Assembly: GCA_046759865.1 (NCBI GenBank)
Contig: JBHIDB010000019.1
Span: 1-16,777, forward strand
DNA length: 16,777 nt
Source of the DNA: JAJISK01 sp046759865
Lineage (GTDB): Archaea > Thermoplasmatota > Thermoplasmata > RBG-16-68-12 > JAJISG01
Reading direction: 5' to 3'
Positions 5,960-14,199 of the stretch are shown one piece after another (within the stretch, counting starts at the first letter, position 1; each line of letters opens with the position of its first letter). Under the pieces are notes generated by a model. That model saw only the letters and a list, made by a program, of their open reading frames with translations. It had not been told where the DNA came from and did no database searches. Position numbers and translations under genes: made by a program.

Positions 5960-6301
5960 TCAGCCTTCCTTTAGCGCCTCCTGGTAGCTTTCCCTTACGA
6001 ACGGGATGAGCCCGGCCCAGTCGGTTTCCTCGTCGGCGAGGGCGACGACCCATTTCCTGACCACTCGGTCGCCCGTTCCGAAGGGCTCCGTGGGGTGCTG
6101 GGCCTTCAAGGTTTCCTGGGTCTCAGGCGATAGCTTCGTCAGCACGGCCCCCTGGGTGACGAGGAACGCGAAGAGGTTACCGGCGGCCTGGTATCCAGGA
6201 CAGCCAAACATCTTCTTCGTCGTGACCTCCGGCCAATCCAGCACCTCCTCCTCGAACCGGAGGCGCACGCGTCCCGCCTCATCCTCGGAGTAGAGCTTCA
6301 T
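5960..6301 (-). CDS. TfoX N-terminal domain-like protein
   Basis: A 113-residue soluble protein. The segment TTKKMFGCPGYQAAGNLFAF (about residues 27-46) matches the MFGxxG...G.LFA core of the TfoX/Sxy N-terminal family, followed by a strand-turn-strand (GAVLTKLSPE), a PFGTGDRVVRKWVV block and a C-terminal helix (PFVRESYQEALKE). In bacteria TfoX is a competence regulator, but stand-alone TfoX-N proteins in other prokaryotes have no established role, so no competence function is implied. MmcQ/YjbR-like folds are related and are the main alternative. It lies 43 bases after the MscS gene on the same strand and may be co-transcribed with it. Confidence 0.72.
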   Translation of the reverse strand: MKLYSEDEAGRVRLRFEEEVLDWPEVTTKKMFGCPGYQAAGNLFAFLVTQGAVLTKLSPETQETLKAQHPTEPFGTGDRVVRKWVVALADEETDWAGLIPFVRESYQEALKEG

Positions 6302-6344
6302 GGAATCGGGAAGAATTCTGGGGTCATGAAGCCCGTCCCTCGAC

Positions 6345-7871
6345 CTACGTCTGTTTCTTCTCTTCGTCCGCCAAGGTAACCGTCATCATCGGAGCCGGGA
6401 TCTCGATTCCGGCGTCCGCAAGACGCGCCACGATGGTCTCGTTGACCTGGCCTCGGACCCGGTTAAGCTTGTCCGCATCGCTCACCCAGAACTTGAGCTT
6501 GTAAATCAGGGCGGAATCGCCGAATTCCTCCAGGCGGGCGTAGGGCTCCCGTCCCTCCTCACCCTTGATGACCCACGGATTCTCGCGCGCGGCGTCCGCG
6601 AGGATGGCCTTCACCGTCTTCACATCGGACCCGTACTCCACGCCCACCGTAGTGCTCTGCCGGATCGCCAAGTCCGGCTCCACCAAGTTGACAATGGTGT
6701 CTCCCGCGATCTTGTTGTTGGGGATCACCAGCAGCTTGCTCGAGGGGCGATTGTAGACCACGGTGCTCCGGATGCCAATCTTCTCGACACGGCTGCGCTC
6801 CCCATTGATTTCGATGAGGTCTCCTTCCTTGAAGGGCCGGTCTATCATGAGGAAAATCCCGTTGAAGAAGTTCGAGATGCTCTCCCTCGCGGCGAAGGCG
6901 ATGGCGAAGCCCACCACCCCGGCCCCCACGATGAACCCCGTGAGGTCGAAGCCAAAGACGGCCGCAACGCTAGCCCCCGCAATCACGGCAATGAGAACCA
7001 GACCGAGCTGGTTGAAGATCGGAACCAGGGAGCCAATGGCAGGGACACGCGAGGTGAGACTCCGACTGAGTTCGGAGAGAATCCCACGGAGAATTCGAGC
7101 GCTCAACCAGGCCAGGACCACGACGAGAGCCACCGCATATACCTGAGCGAGGATGACGCCGATCTCAGGTGGCGGCTCTAAGACCGCAACGGACTGAACG
7201 ACCCCAAAAGCCAGGACCAGCAGCAGAATCGGACCCCGAATGATGCCGAGCACGAGGTCGTCGAGCTCGGTCTTCGTCCCCTTCGCAACGGTCCGGACAA
7301 TCGGGGTAATGAGCAGGATGATCGCGCCGGCGATAGCCGCCCAAATCGATACGTTGATGATGAAGGTGACCACGCGGGAGTTGAAGGGGGGCGGAAGGGG
7401 GTTCTCGAAAATCCCCAAGATCAGGTTCCCCGTCGGAAGGGGCGGCGGAGCCGCGGACAAGGTGACCACGGCACCGCGGACCTGGGTCTCGTTAACAACG
7501 GGGTCTCCCGCCCGCGCAAGGACAAATGTAACGGTGAAGGTGATGGACTGTGCCGCAGCCTCGAGGTCGGACGAAACGGACAGGTTCACCTCAGTCGAAC
7601 TCCCCGGCTCGAGGACAACGAAGAGAGGAGACAGCGTAGCCGACCAACCAGTACCCGAATCGGGAGTTGCGGCGGTCCGAAGAAGGACGTCGGAAGAGTC
7701 TCGATTATACGTCAACCAAAGAAAGCTAACCGTCTCACCTGCAACGAGGGGCTTCGTGTAGGTGTCGTCAACGTCAAAGATCTCCGCGAGGTTCTGCCCC
7801 TGCGCCAACGGGTTCGTCGCGAGAAAGACGGCGAGAAGGACGAGCGGGAACAGGGTCCGCAGTCGTTTCAC
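6345..7871 (-). CDS. mscS: MscS-family mechanosensitive ion channel with an N-terminal extracellular domain
   Basis: The 508-residue protein starts with a signal peptide (about 1-25). An extracellular beta-rich domain follows (about 26-140), containing TYTKPLVAGETVSFLWLT and VVLEPGSSTEVNLSVSSD, which resembles NEW3/CARDB-like Ig folds. A Pro-rich linker (141-162) leads to membrane helices near 168-192, 211-230, 237-260 and 288-307. The pore-lining region follows (about 310-343, glycine/alanine-rich, GAGVVGFAIAFAARESISNF), then the MscS beta domain with DRPFKEGDLIEI and VIPNN, and a cytoplasmic alpha/beta domain ending IPAPMMTV. MscS channels open under membrane tension to release solutes during hypo-osmotic shock. 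The start is GTG 7871, giving MKRLRTLF, an ordinary signal-peptide beginning. The extra outward-facing domain is the unusual part. Confidence 0.93.
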   Translation of the reverse strand: MKRLRTLFPLVLLAVFLATNPLAQGQNLAEIFDVDDTYTKPLVAGETVSFLWLTYNRDSSDVLLRTAATPDSGTGWSATLSPLFVVLEPGSSTEVNLSVSSDLEAAAQSITFTVTFVLARAGDPVVNETQVRGAVVTLSAAPPPLPTGNLILGIFENPLPPPFNSRVVTFIINVSIWAAIAGAIILLITPIVRTVAKGTKTELDDLVLGIIRGPILLLVLAFGVVQSVAVLEPPPEIGVILAQVYAVALVVVLAWLSARILRGILSELSRSLTSRVPAIGSLVPIFNQLGLVLIAVIAGASVAAVFGFDLTGFIVGAGVVGFAIAFAARESISNFFNGIFLMIDRPFKEGDLIEINGERSRVEKIGIRSTVVYNRPSSKLLVIPNNKIAGDTIVNLVEPDLAIRQSTTVGVEYGSDVKTVKAILADAARENPWVIKGEEGREPYARLEEFGDSALIYKLKFWVSDADKLNRVRGQVNETIVARLADAGIEIPAPMMTVTLADEEKKQT

Positions 7872-7901
7872 GGTGTATCCCCGCCCCTATCCTTGTTGGA
7901 C

Positions 7902-7910
7902 AGATAAAAG
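7902..7910 (-). promoter_or_regulatory. TATA-box-like element for the MscS gene
   Basis: The minus strand reads CTTTTATCT, about 31-39 bases before GTG 7871. The predicted start is near 7882, leaving a leader of about ten bases. The TfoX-like gene downstream has no clear TATA of its own, which supports co-transcription. Confidence 0.45.
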
Positions 7911-7948
7911 AGGGCACCCCGCCATGCTGGCCTCCCCGCTCCTCAACG

Positions 7949-7954
7949 TTTTAG
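7949..7954 (+). promoter_or_regulatory. TTTTAG TATA-type element for the metallopeptidase gene
   Basis: TTTTAG begins 31 bases before ATG 7980 and no SD precedes that ATG. This fits leaderless transcription but is a weak TATA match. Confidence 0.35.
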
Positions 7955-7979
7955 AGGCCAGCGGCCCTGATGGGACTGG

Positions 7980-10613
7980 ATGGGAGGAAGGCGGCAGTTG
8001 GAGGCCTCGCTGGCCCTCTGCGTTCTTCTTCTGCTCACTCCTTTGAGCCTTGCCGCCCCGGTCCCCTCGACGTCGCCGCCCGCTCCTCAGGCCGAAGAAT
8101 CCTCCCAGTTACCGGTAGGACGCGGTATGAGGGACCCCATCGACGTCCGAGTGGAAGTCTCCCCTTCTCCTCGCGTCGGTCTATCGAGTCGCCTCCAAGT
8201 GCGCCTCGTCAGCCACTGGGGGGACGTCGCTCAGGCGGGGGTGGAACTCGAGGCTTCCGGGGGCCTGATCGTATCCGTCGAAGGAACCTTCCCCCTTACC
8301 CTTCCCAAGGGGAAGGCAATGACCTGGGACCTCTCGGTCCTCCCGCTCGATTGGGGCCTGTCCAAGTTGACGGTACGGGTAACAGGGGTCTCCCCGCACT
8401 TCGGGCGGGTAGGAGGCCATGCAGTCATCTTCCTCGACCTCCCCCAACAAGGCCCCGGGCGGATCCACGATGGAAACCCTCCTGTCGTAACGCCCTCGGG
8501 CACAACAGCACGGTTGGCAGACCGTGTCCCTTCGCCGACTCGAGGTTCGTTTGGCCCACCTCCCCTCCCCGCGACCGACGCAACGTCGTTTGCGCAAGGA
8601 TCCCCAGAAGGCGGCGCCCCCCTCCCGCCCCAATCCCACGCGTCCTTCAACGTGACGGGTCAGTGGAACTACTGGTTGGAGGACGACACGACGACGGCCC
8701 CTCAGCGGTGGGCCACCGTCGAGGTCTGGGACGAAGACCCCGCCGGTCTCGACGACCTGCTCTGGACCGGCATGACGAACGAGACGGGTAGTTTCACCTC
8801 CTTGGGCCTCCCCCGGACGGACCCGGACGGACCGGGAAACCAGGACGTCTACGTGCGTTTCGTGGCCTGCAATGCGGCGGTGTGCATCCAGGCGACGAAC
8901 GGCACGACCTACAGCTGGCGCACCGAGACCGTCACCGTCGCAACGGAGGATACGCTCGACTTCGGAGCACGGGCCTCGACCGCTAACGAATTTGCGCAGC
9001 GGCCCTTCCAATACATTAACAACGGGTGGGATTACGCCGCCAACCGGGGTGACCTTGGCTCGATCCTTGGCCGGGTCCGGGTTCTCATCCCCGATTCCTG
9101 CACGTTCTATACCCTCGCGGATGACACGATCCACCTGTGCGCCGACGGCATCGACGACAAGAGCCCTGACGACGTGAACCACGAGTACGGCCACTACGTC
9201 CAAGACAAGATGTACGGGGACTCCTTCTGGCCCAGTCCGGGTGGGGTCCACTCCGCCTGCGGGGATTTCCAGCACCGAGGCCTTTCGTGGACGGAGGGGT
9301 TTGCGGACTTCTTCGGACCCCGAGCGAACCGGGAGATCGTCGATCCGACGGATCACTTCTATACGCGCCCCTGGGATGGGTCCCTCTTTCGCCTCGACCT
9401 CGAGGACACATCGATCTGCGCCGCCAGCGTCCGGGGGGACGACAACGAGCTCCGCGTCGCCACCTCCCTCTGGGACCTGACGGACGATGCGGACGACGGG
9501 ACCCTCGACCTTGGGATCGATCACCTGGACTCCGTAGTGTTGGAGTCCATCAACGGGTGCGACCAGTCCACGTACCAGGACTTCTACGACTCAGGCGTCT
9601 GCAACTGGGTTGAAAGGGGCAACCCCCGGCTCGACTTCCTTCTCACGGCGTTCCAGAACACGATCGACTACAACTTCGCCCCTGTCGCGGAGGTCACCTC
9701 CCCGGATGTCTTCCGGTGGGCTAGGGCCAACATCTTGGCGACGGCGAACGCCACCGATGCGGACACCAACGTGACCCGGATGGAGTTCGGGATCTCTCCG
9801 AGTGCCACCTGTGCGAACGTGGACACGCTCCTTCGCACAGATTCGACTCCCCCCTATGCGGTGACCATTGACGTCTCCTCCCTGGGAGAGGCGGCGAACC
9901 ACTGGGTCTGCGCGCGCGCCTCCGACGAGATGGAGACGGGGGGATGGGCGCCGTCTTCCGCGAGCTTTGGCATCGACCGCACCCCACCCACCACGATGGC
10001 CACACTCCTGGGCACGCTGGGGACCTCGGTCTGGTACGTCGCCCCTGTTACGGTGGAACTGGCCGCAACGGACACCGCGAGTGGCGTCGCCGCCGTGACC
10101 TACCGACTTGATGGCGGTGAGGTGCAGGGCTACACGGCCCCCTTCGTCGTGGAAGGGGACGGCACGCACACCTTGGCGTTCTTCGCCGTCGACGTGGCGG
10201 GGAATTCGGAACCCATTCAGCCCCTCCTCATCCCAATCGACACGGGCCCTCCCATCATCCAGATCCTGCAGCCTCCCACCATGGGCTTTGTGGGGCAGTC
10301 GGACGTCGTCCTGCAGTGGTCGGTCACCGACGCCGGGTCGGGCGTCGCGTCGTGCGCCGTCGGACTCGATGGGGGGCCGAGGATCCTCGTCGAGGAGGAG
10401 AGGGCCTTCACCTTTGCAAACGTGGCGGACGGGCCCCACATCGTGGCTGTCACCTGCTCGGACGTGCTCGACCGGGCTGCCGAGGTGGAGATCGATTTCA
10501 CCGTCGACACAAATCCCTTCAGTCTAACGGGGCCCCTAGGTCCCACCCTTGTCCTAGGCCTCGTGGGCCTCGGGCTTCTCGTCGTCGCCCTCCTCATACG
10601 CCGGAAGAGGTGA
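7980..10613 (+). CDS. Secreted, C-terminally membrane-anchored HExxH zinc metallopeptidase with Ig-like modules
   Basis: The 877-residue protein has a signal peptide (about 1-26, LALCVLLLLTPLSLAA), a Pro-rich spacer, an Ig-like region (about 50-155) and a beta-rich segment (about 220-310). The catalytic region has HEYGH at 401-405 and SWTEGFADFF with E439. HExxH plus a downstream glutamate is the gluzincin arrangement, the two histidines and E439 binding zinc and E402 acting as base. Three Ig-like modules follow, near 565-667, 668-754 and 755-850; the last two contain ATDTASGVAAVTYRLDGG and VTDAGSGVASCAVGLDGG, like OmpL47-type repeats. A membrane helix (about 854-873) and RRKR end the protein, so the body sits outside the cell. 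Cysteines around the catalytic site suggest disulfides. I cannot name the peptidase family; HEYGH occurs in several secreted groups. Confidence 0.85.
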   Translation: MGGRRQLEASLALCVLLLLTPLSLAAPVPSTSPPAPQAEESSQLPVGRGMRDPIDVRVEVSPSPRVGLSSRLQVRLVSHWGDVAQAGVELEASGGLIVSVEGTFPLTLPKGKAMTWDLSVLPLDWGLSKLTVRVTGVSPHFGRVGGHAVIFLDLPQQGPGRIHDGNPPVVTPSGTTARLADRVPSPTRGSFGPPPLPATDATSFAQGSPEGGAPLPPQSHASFNVTGQWNYWLEDDTTTAPQRWATVEVWDEDPAGLDDLLWTGMTNETGSFTSLGLPRTDPDGPGNQDVYVRFVACNAAVCIQATNGTTYSWRTETVTVATEDTLDFGARASTANEFAQRPFQYINNGWDYAANRGDLGSILGRVRVLIPDSCTFYTLADDTIHLCADGIDDKSPDDVNHEYGHYVQDKMYGDSFWPSPGGVHSACGDFQHRGLSWTEGFADFFGPRANREIVDPTDHFYTRPWDGSLFRLDLEDTSICAASVRGDDNELRVATSLWDLTDDADDGTLDLGIDHLDSVVLESINGCDQSTYQDFYDSGVCNWVERGNPRLDFLLTAFQNTIDYNFAPVAEVTSPDVFRWARANILATANATDADTNVTRMEFGISPSATCANVDTLLRTDSTPPYAVTIDVSSLGEAANHWVCARASDEMETGGWAPSSASFGIDRTPPTTMATLLGTLGTSVWYVAPVTVELAATDTASGVAAVTYRLDGGEVQGYTAPFVVEGDGTHTLAFFAVDVAGNSEPIQPLLIPIDTGPPIIQILQPPTMGFVGQSDVVLQWSVTDAGSGVASCAVGLDGGPRILVEEERAFTFANVADGPHIVAVTCSDVLDRAAEVEIDFTVDTNPFSLTGPLGPTLVLGLVGLGLLVVALLIRRKR

Positions 10614-10717
10614 GCCAGGATGCCGAACCGACCTTTCGCTCGACCTCGCGCACGGGAGGTTCAGAAGGGTGGAGCAGGAAACTTCTGAGACCCCGGCGGG
10701 CAAGTGGGCGCGAAAGG

Positions 10718-10724
10718 TTTATCG
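10718..10724 (+). promoter_or_regulatory. TATA-box-like element, with BRE-like purines, for the ACT gene
   Basis: TTTATCG, preceded by CGAAAGG, resembles a BRE-TATA pair. Transcription would begin near 10745, giving a leader of about 50 bases that carries GGTGGGGGAG (SD-like) just before ATG 10794. Confidence 0.5.
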
Positions 10725-10793
10725 CGTCACTCCGCGTCGCGCTCCTTCGGCCTCGGGGAAATGCGCAACCCGAGAGCCTAAAGGTGGGGGAGC

Positions 10794-11180
10794 ATGCCAA
10801 CCGCATTTCGTATTACCCTGAAGGACGCGCCAGGGGCTCTGGCCCATGTGGCCGGTGCCCTCGCAGAACGTGGGATCAACCTCGAGGCCTCGGGGGCGGA
10901 GACCGCAGGTGGAGAAGGACGAATCACGCTGCTTACCTCCGACGAAGGCGCGACGCGTGAAGTCCTCGAAACCCACAACGTCGCGTTTGAGGAGGTCGAA
11001 CTTCTCGTGGTGACGCTCCAGGACAATCCTGGTGCGCTGGCCTCCGTCACCCAGCGACTCGGCGCGGCCGGCGTGAACATCACCACTCTCGTTCAGCTGA
11101 ACCGGATGCACGGGCGTTCCGACCTGGGCGTGGTAGTGGACAACCCCGAGAAAGCACGGCCGATCTTGGGTGAAGATTGA
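10794..11180 (+). CDS. Tandem ACT-domain protein
   Basis: The 128-residue product consists of two ACT-type betaalphabeta-betaalphabeta modules. The first begins FRITLKDAPGALAHVAGALAERGIN (about 5-29), the second VVTLQDNPGALASVTQRLGAAGVN (about 71-94). The D-x-P-G-A-L turn followed by a helix and a G-[IV]-N turn is the ACT hallmark; the loop residues bind amino acids in known members. No catalytic domain is fused, so it is probably a stand-alone amino-acid-sensing regulator, like the small ACT proteins common in archaea. The ligand is not predictable. It is convergent with the gene ending at 11205, with 24 bases between, and no terminator-like T-tract is visible there. Confidence 0.88.
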   Translation: MPTAFRITLKDAPGALAHVAGALAERGINLEASGAETAGGEGRITLLTSDEGATREVLETHNVAFEEVELLVVTLQDNPGALASVTQRLGAAGVNITTLVQLNRMHGRSDLGVVVDNPEKARPILGED

Positions 11181-11204
11181 GCGCCTTGAGCGGCCTCGGG
11201 GAAG

Positions 11205-11828
11205 CTACCAGGGAAGTTGCCCTCTTGCCCCAAACGCCCGATTCACCGAGTCCATGGCCTCTTCGAGCTCTCGTCTCCCCTCGTCCGCCGGCCTCCATGG
11301 CTCCTCGAACCCGATGCGGACCGCCCATGACTCCCACGTCTCCATGACCCGGGCGTGAGCCCCCGACTCCGTGTGGACCTCGCGGCTGACGACCAGGAGG
11401 TTCTTCTCTAGCCGCTTCGCCGCCTGGCGGATTGCCTTCGGATGGAGGGGCGTCAGCTTCTCCGGTTCGTCCGTTCGAACCCATCCGACCTCCTCTACCG
11501 ACCCGAGAAGTTTCCGCTCGTCCGGCGAGAGCCCATCGACCTGCCAGGGTTCTCGGGCCGCGGCCACCCCGGCCAAGGCCGGCCAGAGCCTCCGGTGGAC
11601 GAAGGTGACCTTGCCGGAGACCAGCTTCGTCTGCAGCGCCCTTCCGTATCCCTCGAGGCGCTCGACGACGGCGAAGATGGTGTGGGACTGGGGATGACCC
11701 CACCAGGAGCCCTTTAGCGACTCACCCGTGACGACCGTGGTGACGCTGGGCAGCAGGGGGTCGACCACGAGGAGGATGCCGTACTTCTCCAGCCACGCTA
11801 GGGCCTTGCCAAATGCATCCTCGCTCAT
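11205..11828 (-). CDS. Uncharacterised protein with an SWWGHP motif, coupled to a methyltransferase
   Basis: The 207-residue protein has a helical N-terminus (FGKALAWLEKYGILLVVD) and a distinctive block, GESLKGSWWGHPQSHTIF (about residues 34-51), followed by VERLEGYGRALQTKLVSGKV and TFVHRRLWPALAGVAAA. The second half is charged and helical, including HPKAIRQAAKRLEKNLLVV and REVHTESGAHARVMETW. I recall similar GSWWGHP...K-V-x-G-K-x-T-x-V-H-R-R-L-W-P proteins annotated only as hypothetical in bacteria and archaea. The conserved Trp, His and Arg residues suggest a nucleic-acid- or nucleotide-binding role, but that is a guess. There is no signal peptide or membrane helix. ATG 11828 overlaps the TGA of the methyltransferase gene (ATGA, 11828-11825), so the two are translationally coupled. 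Confidence 0.78.
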   Translation of the reverse strand: MSEDAFGKALAWLEKYGILLVVDPLLPSVTTVVTGESLKGSWWGHPQSHTIFAVVERLEGYGRALQTKLVSGKVTFVHRRLWPALAGVAAAREPWQVDGLSPDERKLLGSVEEVGWVRTDEPEKLTPLHPKAIRQAAKRLEKNLLVVSREVHTESGAHARVMETWESWAVRIGFEEPWRPADEGRRELEEAMDSVNRAFGARGQLPW

Positions 11829-12526
11829 CGCGCGACCTCCTCGTCCAAAGATAGGTGGTCGCCCCGGGAATTCGGCCTCTGGGCGATGACGCCGGCCTCG
11901 GTGAGGAAGCCTCGCCAGAATTGATTCGTCCCCAACACCTTGAGGCCGGCTTCTCGGACCTCACGAACAAGCACCTCTTCCGGCAGGGGCACCTCGTCCT
12001 TGAAGAACCAAACGTTCATCCTTTCGGCCATTCGCCGCCAGAACCGATAAGAACGCGTCGGAGTGGGGGCGTACACGATGCAGTAGCCGCCTGGCCGGGT
12101 CCGGTCGGCGTGGAGCTCGAGCAGCCGTCTTCGCTCTTCGGGCTCGAAGTGTTCGACCAGGCCCGCACTGTGGACCAAGTCGAACCGCTCCCTGAGAGGA
12201 AGGTTTAGCACGTCCTCCTCGACGAACGCCATCTCGCAATCCACGCCATCAAGTGTCTGTCGGGCCGTTCGCAGCATGGAGCCGTTCGAGTCGACGAGGG
12301 TAATCTTTCGGATGGGGAGGGCCTGGCTTAGCCGGTAGGTCGTGTAGCCCGTCCCGGCCCCGAGCTCAAGAACCGAGAGGGGTCCCGAGAAGTCCGCCCG
12401 CTCGAGGAGGTCCCGATACCCCCGGTACATGAGGTCCAGGAAGAGCCATCGGACCAGCGGGTTCGACGGGGTGTAGTGCGAGTACTTATCCCAGTCCGAA
12501 ACCCGGCCCCCTTCGCTCCCGTCCAT
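11825..12526 (-). CDS. Class I SAM-dependent methyltransferase
   Basis: The 233-residue protein has the class I Rossmann-like methyltransferase fold. Motif I is VLELGAGTGYTTYRL (about residues 52-66), motif II is ITLVDSNGSML, and AFVEEDVLNLPL is the acidic strand before motif IV. VHSAGLVEHFEPEERRRLLE and RPGGYCIVYAPTP form the post-I region. This is the common small-molecule methyltransferase layout, most like the methyltransf_11/25 groups; the acceptor is unknown. The frame extends to 12607 but is not protein-like upstream of ATG 12526, and the TTTATG element at 12563-12568 fits a leader of about 15 bases. The stop overlaps the next gene's start as ATGA, making a two-gene operon. It is divergent from the aldehyde dehydrogenase. 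Confidence 0.9.
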   Translation of the reverse strand: MDGSEGGRVSDWDKYSHYTPSNPLVRWLFLDLMYRGYRDLLERADFSGPLSVLELGAGTGYTTYRLSQALPIRKITLVDSNGSMLRTARQTLDGVDCEMAFVEEDVLNLPLRERFDLVHSAGLVEHFEPEERRRLLELHADRTRPGGYCIVYAPTPTRSYRFWRRMAERMNVWFFKDEVPLPEEVLVREVREAGLKVLGTNQFWRGFLTEAGVIAQRPNSRGDHLSLDEEVAR

Positions 12527-12562
12527 GGCGCAGCCTGTGGCGCTGCGAATCCAGCCCGGTGC

Positions 12563-12568
12563 CATAAA
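12563..12568 (-). promoter_or_regulatory. TTTATG TATA-type element for the methyltransferase operon
   Basis: The minus strand reads GGTTTATGG. Its 5' T is 42 bases before ATG 12526, so the predicted transcription start is near 12541. It drives the two-gene minus-strand operon from the spacer shared with the aldehyde dehydrogenase. Confidence 0.5.
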
Positions 12569-12648
12569 CCTAGAGGTCAACAGGATGCCAGCCTGGGGGG
12601 AACGCAACGTATTTCCCGAGGCCTCCCATGAACAGAGGGGGACGGCGC

Positions 12649-14142
12649 ATGGGCGAGAAATCCGCGATAAAGACGAAGGGGAAACTTCTCATCGCGGGCA
12701 CGTTTCGAGGGGCTGGGGAGGAGGAAACCTTCAACGTCGTCAATCCGGCCAACCGGGACATGGTCGGAGAGGCTGCCCTCGGGACGGAGGAGGACGCGAA
12801 GGAGGCCGTCGAAGCGGCCCGCGAGGCACAGGAGGGCTGGGCGGCAACCCCCGCCCCCACCCGCGCCGAGACGCTGTTCCGCCTGGGGGAGCTCATTCGA
12901 CACCATCAGGACGAGATCGCCCGCATCGTGACCCTGGAGGAGGGCAAGCCTCTAGCCGAGGCGCAGGGAGAGGTCGCCCAGGCCTACAACACGGCGATGT
13001 ACTATGCGGGGGAGGGGCGCCGTAGTTGGTCCTTTGTTGTGCCGGCGGAGCAGCAACAGAAGCTGACCTTCACCGTCCGCCAGCCTCTGGGCGTGGTGGC
13101 CGTCATCACCCCTTGGAATTTCCCCTCCATGATCCCCATGTGGAACCTGGCGCCCGCGCTTGTCACTGGGAATACGGTGGTCTTCAAGCCGGCCTCCCAC
13201 ACGCCTCTCACGGCGCTTCGATTGACCAGGCTCTTCGTGGAGGCCGGGATTCCGGAGGGCGTCCTGAACCTCCTCACGGGCCCCGGAGGGAGGATCGGGG
13301 AGGCCCTGGTGAACAACCCAGACGTGGACGTCGTCGCGTTCACGGGGGAGACCTTTACCGGCCGTCACATTTCAGAGATCAACGCCCGGTTCATGCGCCG
13401 TCAGGTCCTGGAGCTAGGAGGGAAGAACCCCCTCATCGTGGCTGGCGATGCGAAGATGGACGTAACCGTGGGGGCGGCGCTCTGGAGCGCCTTCAGCAAT
13501 GCTGGCCAGAAGTGCACCGCCGCCTCCCGCATCATCGTGGAGGAGCCCGCCCGGGAGACGTTCACTAAGAAGTTTGTGAGGGCCACGGAGAAGCTCCGTG
13601 TGGGCGACGGGATGGAGGCGGGTGTGGAGGTGGGCCCCCTGGTGAGCGAGCCGGGCCTGGACAAGACGAAGAAATACGTGGAGATCGGAGTGGGGGAGGG
13701 GGCAAAGCTCCTGACCGGCGGGGCCGGGTACGACGACGCGCGAAAGGACGGCTTCTTCCACCAACCGACGGTCTTTGCGGGCGCCAACGATATGCGCATC
13801 TCTCAGGACGAGATCTTTGGCCCGGTGACCAACATCATCCCCGCAGCGGATTTGGAGGAGGCCATGGATTTCGCCAACGACGTGCGGTACGGCCTCGCCT
13901 CATCCATCTACACGACCGACCTGAAGGCAGCCCTGGATGCCGTCTCGGCCATGGAGGCAGGGGTGGCCTTCGTCAACCAGGGGCCCGTAGGCGTAGAGGT
14001 CCACGCGCCTTTTGGCGGGGTCAAGGAATCTGGATATGGGCGCGAGCTTGGAGAGGCCGCCCTCGACGATTACACAGAGAAGAAGACCGTTTACGTGGAC
14101 TACTCCTACGCGAAGCAGCCCTGGTACTTCCCCTGGGAGTAA
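12649..14142 (+). CDS. NAD(P)-dependent aldehyde dehydrogenase
   Basis: The 497-residue enzyme is full length for the aldehyde dehydrogenase superfamily. It shows TPWNFP (Asn157, oxyanion hole), VVFKPAS (Lys180, cofactor), VVAFTGETFTGRHI, the general-base motif LELGGKNP (Glu255) and the catalytic nucleophile in NAGQKCTAASR (Cys289). Late motifs include EIFGPVTNI and the C-terminal GGVKESGYGRELG. The reaction is oxidation of an aldehyde to the acid with NAD(P)+; the closest look is to succinate-semialdehyde/lactaldehyde-type members, but the substrate is not settled. ATG 12649 follows GAGGGGG (12634-12640), an SD site. The earlier ATG at 12628 lacks one and would add seven residues unlike the family. 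A DUF779 gene follows 57 bases on. Confidence 0.93.
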   Translation: MGEKSAIKTKGKLLIAGTFRGAGEEETFNVVNPANRDMVGEAALGTEEDAKEAVEAAREAQEGWAATPAPTRAETLFRLGELIRHHQDEIARIVTLEEGKPLAEAQGEVAQAYNTAMYYAGEGRRSWSFVVPAEQQQKLTFTVRQPLGVVAVITPWNFPSMIPMWNLAPALVTGNTVVFKPASHTPLTALRLTRLFVEAGIPEGVLNLLTGPGGRIGEALVNNPDVDVVAFTGETFTGRHISEINARFMRRQVLELGGKNPLIVAGDAKMDVTVGAALWSAFSNAGQKCTAASRIIVEEPARETFTKKFVRATEKLRVGDGMEAGVEVGPLVSEPGLDKTKKYVEIGVGEGAKLLTGGAGYDDARKDGFFHQPTVFAGANDMRISQDEIFGPVTNIIPAADLEEAMDFANDVRYGLASSIYTTDLKAALDAVSAMEAGVAFVNQGPVGVEVHAPFGGVKESGYGRELGEAALDDYTEKKTVYVDYSYAKQPWYFPWE

Positions 14143-14172
14143 ACGGCTTCTGTCCTGGCGACGTGCAAGTCG

Positions 14173-14178
14173 TTTATG
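14173..14178 (+). promoter_or_regulatory. TTTATG TATA-type element for the DUF779 gene
   Basis: TTTATG starts 27 bases before ATG 14200. The ATG inside it (14176) opens the same frame, but the leaderless geometry points to 14200 as the true start. It suggests DUF779 can be transcribed independently of the dehydrogenase. Confidence 0.45.
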
Positions 14179-14199
14179 GGAGGACAGCCTACATTCGCC

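Noticed and set aside
4947..8811. Repeated CCTCCTTGGGCCTC-like string near 4947 and 8798
   Set aside because: Only about 14 bases, one inside a coding gene and one in a spacer, with no further similarity around them; expected by chance in GC-rich DNA.
8181..9524. Long minus-strand open frame (447 codons) inside the metallopeptidase gene
   Set aside because: It lies wholly antisense to a gene with signal peptide, zinc motif and membrane anchor. Its translation is charged and repetitive with no domain, as expected from GC-rich third-position bias.
11080..11703. Minus-strand frame overlapping the ACT gene and the SWWGHP gene
   Set aside because: Gly/Arg/Pro-rich shadow translation; both overlapped genes have better protein-like composition.
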